Shown one piece after another: positions 63,501-64,000 of a stretch of DNA of 64,000 nt (position 1 is its first letter; every line of letters starts with the position of its first letter). Source of the DNA: Hyphomicrobiaceae bacterium. GTDB lineage: Bacteria; Pseudomonadota; Alphaproteobacteria; Rhizobiales; Hyphomicrobiaceae. Both the position numbers and the translations under genes were made by a program. The stretch covers positions 23,105 through 87,104 of the forward strand of contig PKEY01000070.1 in NCBI GenBank assembly GCA_002919265.1. The letters are read 5' to 3'. The notes below the pieces were generated by a model. It had not been told where the DNA came from, made no database searches, and saw only the letters and a list, made by a program, of their open reading frames with translations.

Positions 63501-64000
63501 CACCACCACCAGCGATGGACTGGGCGAATATTCCGTGCTTCCAGCTTCCTTCGACACCAATGTTGCCTTCATGATTAACGGAAACATTGCCCGCAACATT
63601 CCCGTCACCGCCAAATCCACCTATGCCAAAGGTAATCGATGGGATCTTCCCATCTTTGCTGATGGCAACGCCACCAGAAACATTGAGCCCGCCGTTTCCG
63701 CCGCCACCGCCAATGGATTGCGCTAGAATTCCGGCGGAGCCTAGAGTTTCAGGTGGATTGTCATCACCCTTAAAGAGGCCGAGATCGACAAAGAGAGTTT
63801 TCAAATTCCTCGATTCCAGAATCCCGTCGAGGCCATCCACAATCGTATTGCCGAGAACTTCTCGCAGCTTTTCCTCGAAGGCCTTTTCGTCGCTCGGAAC
63901 GGCGAAATCTGCGGGATCGGTCGTTACCGTGATATCGGCGCGCGTTTGGACGGATACACTCTTGGCGCTACCTCCTTTGTCGGTCATGCCGCCGACGCCG
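57598..64000 (-). CDS. giant autotransporter (Gly-rich repeat passenger plus C-terminal beta-barrel), N terminus outside window
   Basis: Repeated (I/V)(F/L)AQS(I/V)GGGGG; C-terminal autotransporter beta-domain ending ...AGSVSFAIRF; frame open through the window edge. Confidence 0.93.
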   Translation of the reverse strand, partial: GVGGMTDKGGSAKSVSVQTRADITVTTDPADFAVPSDEKAFEEKLREVLGNTIVDGLDGILESRNLKTLFVDLGLFKGDDNPPETLGSAGILAQSIGGGGGNGGLNVSGGVAISKDGKIPSITFGIGGFGGDGNVAGNVSVNHEGNIGVEGSWKHGIFAQSIAGGGGNGAVNVSGQLNWGSSEATGGKTDLSIVAGLGGHGGEGANAGNVSVVSSGNIYTRGYHGRGIFAQSVGGGGGTGGINVTAIGAKDNSPLGLGVGGFGKGGGNAGNVTVQHGTEAEKTKEIITDGIGAHGIEASSIGGGGGDAGVNAVVGLSRTSGSGGGSGEVPKEPVHDNVDPSVVSDITESIDEADTRAGGGSGANKPLNTAVIAIGGSAGSAGDGGKVDVTHFGIIGTKQDSSYGIFAQSVGGGGGNANVNLGLIFQTGQASQNHGLALAVGGGSGSGGQGGDVSVQHRGEVYTFGNDAYGIFAQSIGGGGGNAGFTWVKPDDDTASIGIAVGGVGSEGGSAGKVTITASGNVITLGSRSHALFAQSIGGGGGNSSSISLSLTKPKDGQTAGDNFALRVGLEGAEGGEGGDVKVVSGKGLLLTAGEEAHAIFAQSIGGGGGTGGGVDGSVAKGSSYSLNIGGTGGKGGVGGQVEARNEADIITGGARSIGILAQSVGGAGGTGGYVKGGTGIIDFIKDIAAGSQVGTTVSINVGGRGGEGMRSGDVTVVNEGTITTNGDYAHGIMAQTVGGGGGMGGLVETKVIGLRASTPNVADLSIGGFGEDGADAGRVNVTNKNIIQTNGRAAIGIFAQAVGGGGGDAQQVRNVFLGSNANNTTKNGLLIGGEGGDGGRGGDVTILNETGARIITEGAESHGIFAQSVGGGGGNGGDVLSLSLLKPGTAAKAEHSFKIGIGGTGGDGGTGGTVTVTNSGEIFTSGDRAHGIFAQSVGGTGGNGGYAITGTAVLRRTGSSSDPDIALNIGGMGGNGNAGGDVIVTNTGTILVSGAQSYGVFAQSVGGGGGNGGLAVALSLNHLAEQAIGKSYSKIAIGGVRGEGGDGGNVTVNHTGTIYVQGSNSYGIFAQSVAGGGGNAGFSISTPAVMAADYAFSALIGAIDGAKGKAGTVTVNSSGDIIVSGTGSRAIFGQNVNGGGGNVQISLDFTRPGENVEEEVTPETDEEIAQVRIAAFSNTEFSKIISVASELHLGSEDADGSAGEEVSQNHKGDLGTEGTFSTGVLLQSIGGGGGTTTATVVSAANTDVAVTAMLGAINTDDASGGQIKGSREGNVITSDAFSAGGLVQSIGGGGGYLALSGGDGTASAEVSLGADPSYRNDGGSIELELKGWITTEKNNSTGYIIQSIGGGGGATDFAELDYAKVTLGARDGSSGDGGAIHVTNNGDVTTSGARSHGFVLQSIGGGGGFVSTDLASANIEVELSSDNAGDGGDITFINVGNIITYGAESVGVLAQSVGGGGGVVDGAFRGTAGGQGKGGAINLDLQGNIYALGERSIAVMAQSVGGNGGENIHILLDGVIIGGSEESANSLFAAMASTTTSPAAIFLDGGVENTVTLSNNSFLFALNNRIISGGAGSDSIILYGRALGNIDLGDGTNEVTVAQGASFYAQDHVNLGSDGVFRIDGDLYLGGEAYLPSGTLTPETKASDFAVTGNVSQTTYVSGSIVFGPTATYTADIYFRQNGSEGSDLIIASGNATVDGTLKPVLHLLERAQPLTLIHAGGKTTNNGLEIIGTPVISYQIGLNEDGSIKLIPEVDYRMTGMNRNQTLAAEHMARVLEGQGSAKMGPVFAVIANMEDQDQITYAVDQLASQDYAATQVDAFYAGQRFVRTMADCGHANFAAKIGDNRTCYWVASGGSNLNRDGSFEFRDFETKSFGFSGGIRAPVAEDLYFGIGIGFEDFSLTSGDLFSAEGHRGEMALSVSKYSGPWEFYGILSGSTARYDTTRLIDIFGYLPGGTPVIGGIANAEQRVHQANIRLGTGYRYRPNGSSFYLRPALDLDATYLRSDDASERNTVYGLELRDTGQWVLSATPSLELGVDLLTDSELRMQAYLRGEVSFANKDDIYVNATFAGASLSDGTFRNYSEIGDVTRRLDAGLTISDKDETTRATFGYQGQWSKDTVGHAGSVSFAIRF
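59400..63750 (-). repeat. about 22 degenerate repeats (period about 50-75 aa) centred on IFAQS(I/V)GGGGGNGG in the autotransporter passenger
   Basis: Counted by eye in the translated frame, e.g. IFAQSIAGGGGNGAVN, IFAQSVGGGGGTGGIN, IFAQSVGGGGGNANVN, YIIQSIGGGGGATDFA, VMAQSVGGNGGENIHI. Confidence 0.85.

Noticed and set aside
57925-63726. Many plus-strand ORFs opposite the autotransporter (e.g. 58489-59118, 61207-61728, 63118-63726)
   Set aside because: The Gly-rich (GGN) codons of the minus-strand gene read as Pro/Ala/Thr codons or stop-poor frames on the other strand; composition is low complexity and shadows the real gene

Overview
About 64 kb of a high-GC alphaproteobacterial chromosome, probably Rhizobiales/Hyphomicrobiales judging by gene content and synteny. 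Most of it is ordinary housekeeping sequence. In order: end of a Flp/Tad pilus cluster (cpaE-cpaF-tadB-tadC); lysK (class I); pyrD; MATE exporter; ligase-associated DNA-damage helicase plus PdeM nuclease; a catabolic island (class III aminotransferase, CoA-transferase A/B, HyuA/HyuB, IclR, TRAP transporter); tlpA/argH; bpt; hemB; extensin-like protein; ldtR-like MarR plus L,D-transpeptidase; hemA; glyA-nrdR-ribD-ribE-ribBA-ribH-nusB-thiL-hppA; bamE; CBP3; DUF177; plsX-fabH-ihfA-merR; a PPTase; and tRNA-Pro(GGG). The segment after the tRNA (about 55.5-64 kb) looks accessory. It has two tandem, self-contained small genes sharing an N-terminal leader that fits the lasso-RiPP recognition pattern YxxPxLxxx[G]xxxxxT (Glu at the Gly position), followed by unrelated Gly/Pro-rich tails. 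Next to them are an IalB-family protein and a giant autotransporter with about 22 IFAQS(I/V)GGGGG repeats that runs off the window. The paired leader/variable-tail genes are the best candidate for something undescribed. Other notable items: a palindromic IclR operator candidate shared by the catabolic island promoters, a LivH permease fused to a lipoprotein-like domain, a RibBA with a degenerate GTP cyclohydrolase II half, a duplicated Cys4 small secreted protein, a solitary GmrSD/SspE-like DUF262-DUF1524 protein, and an FNR box upstream of hemA. All calls are from reading the sequence and ORF track; no searches were run.
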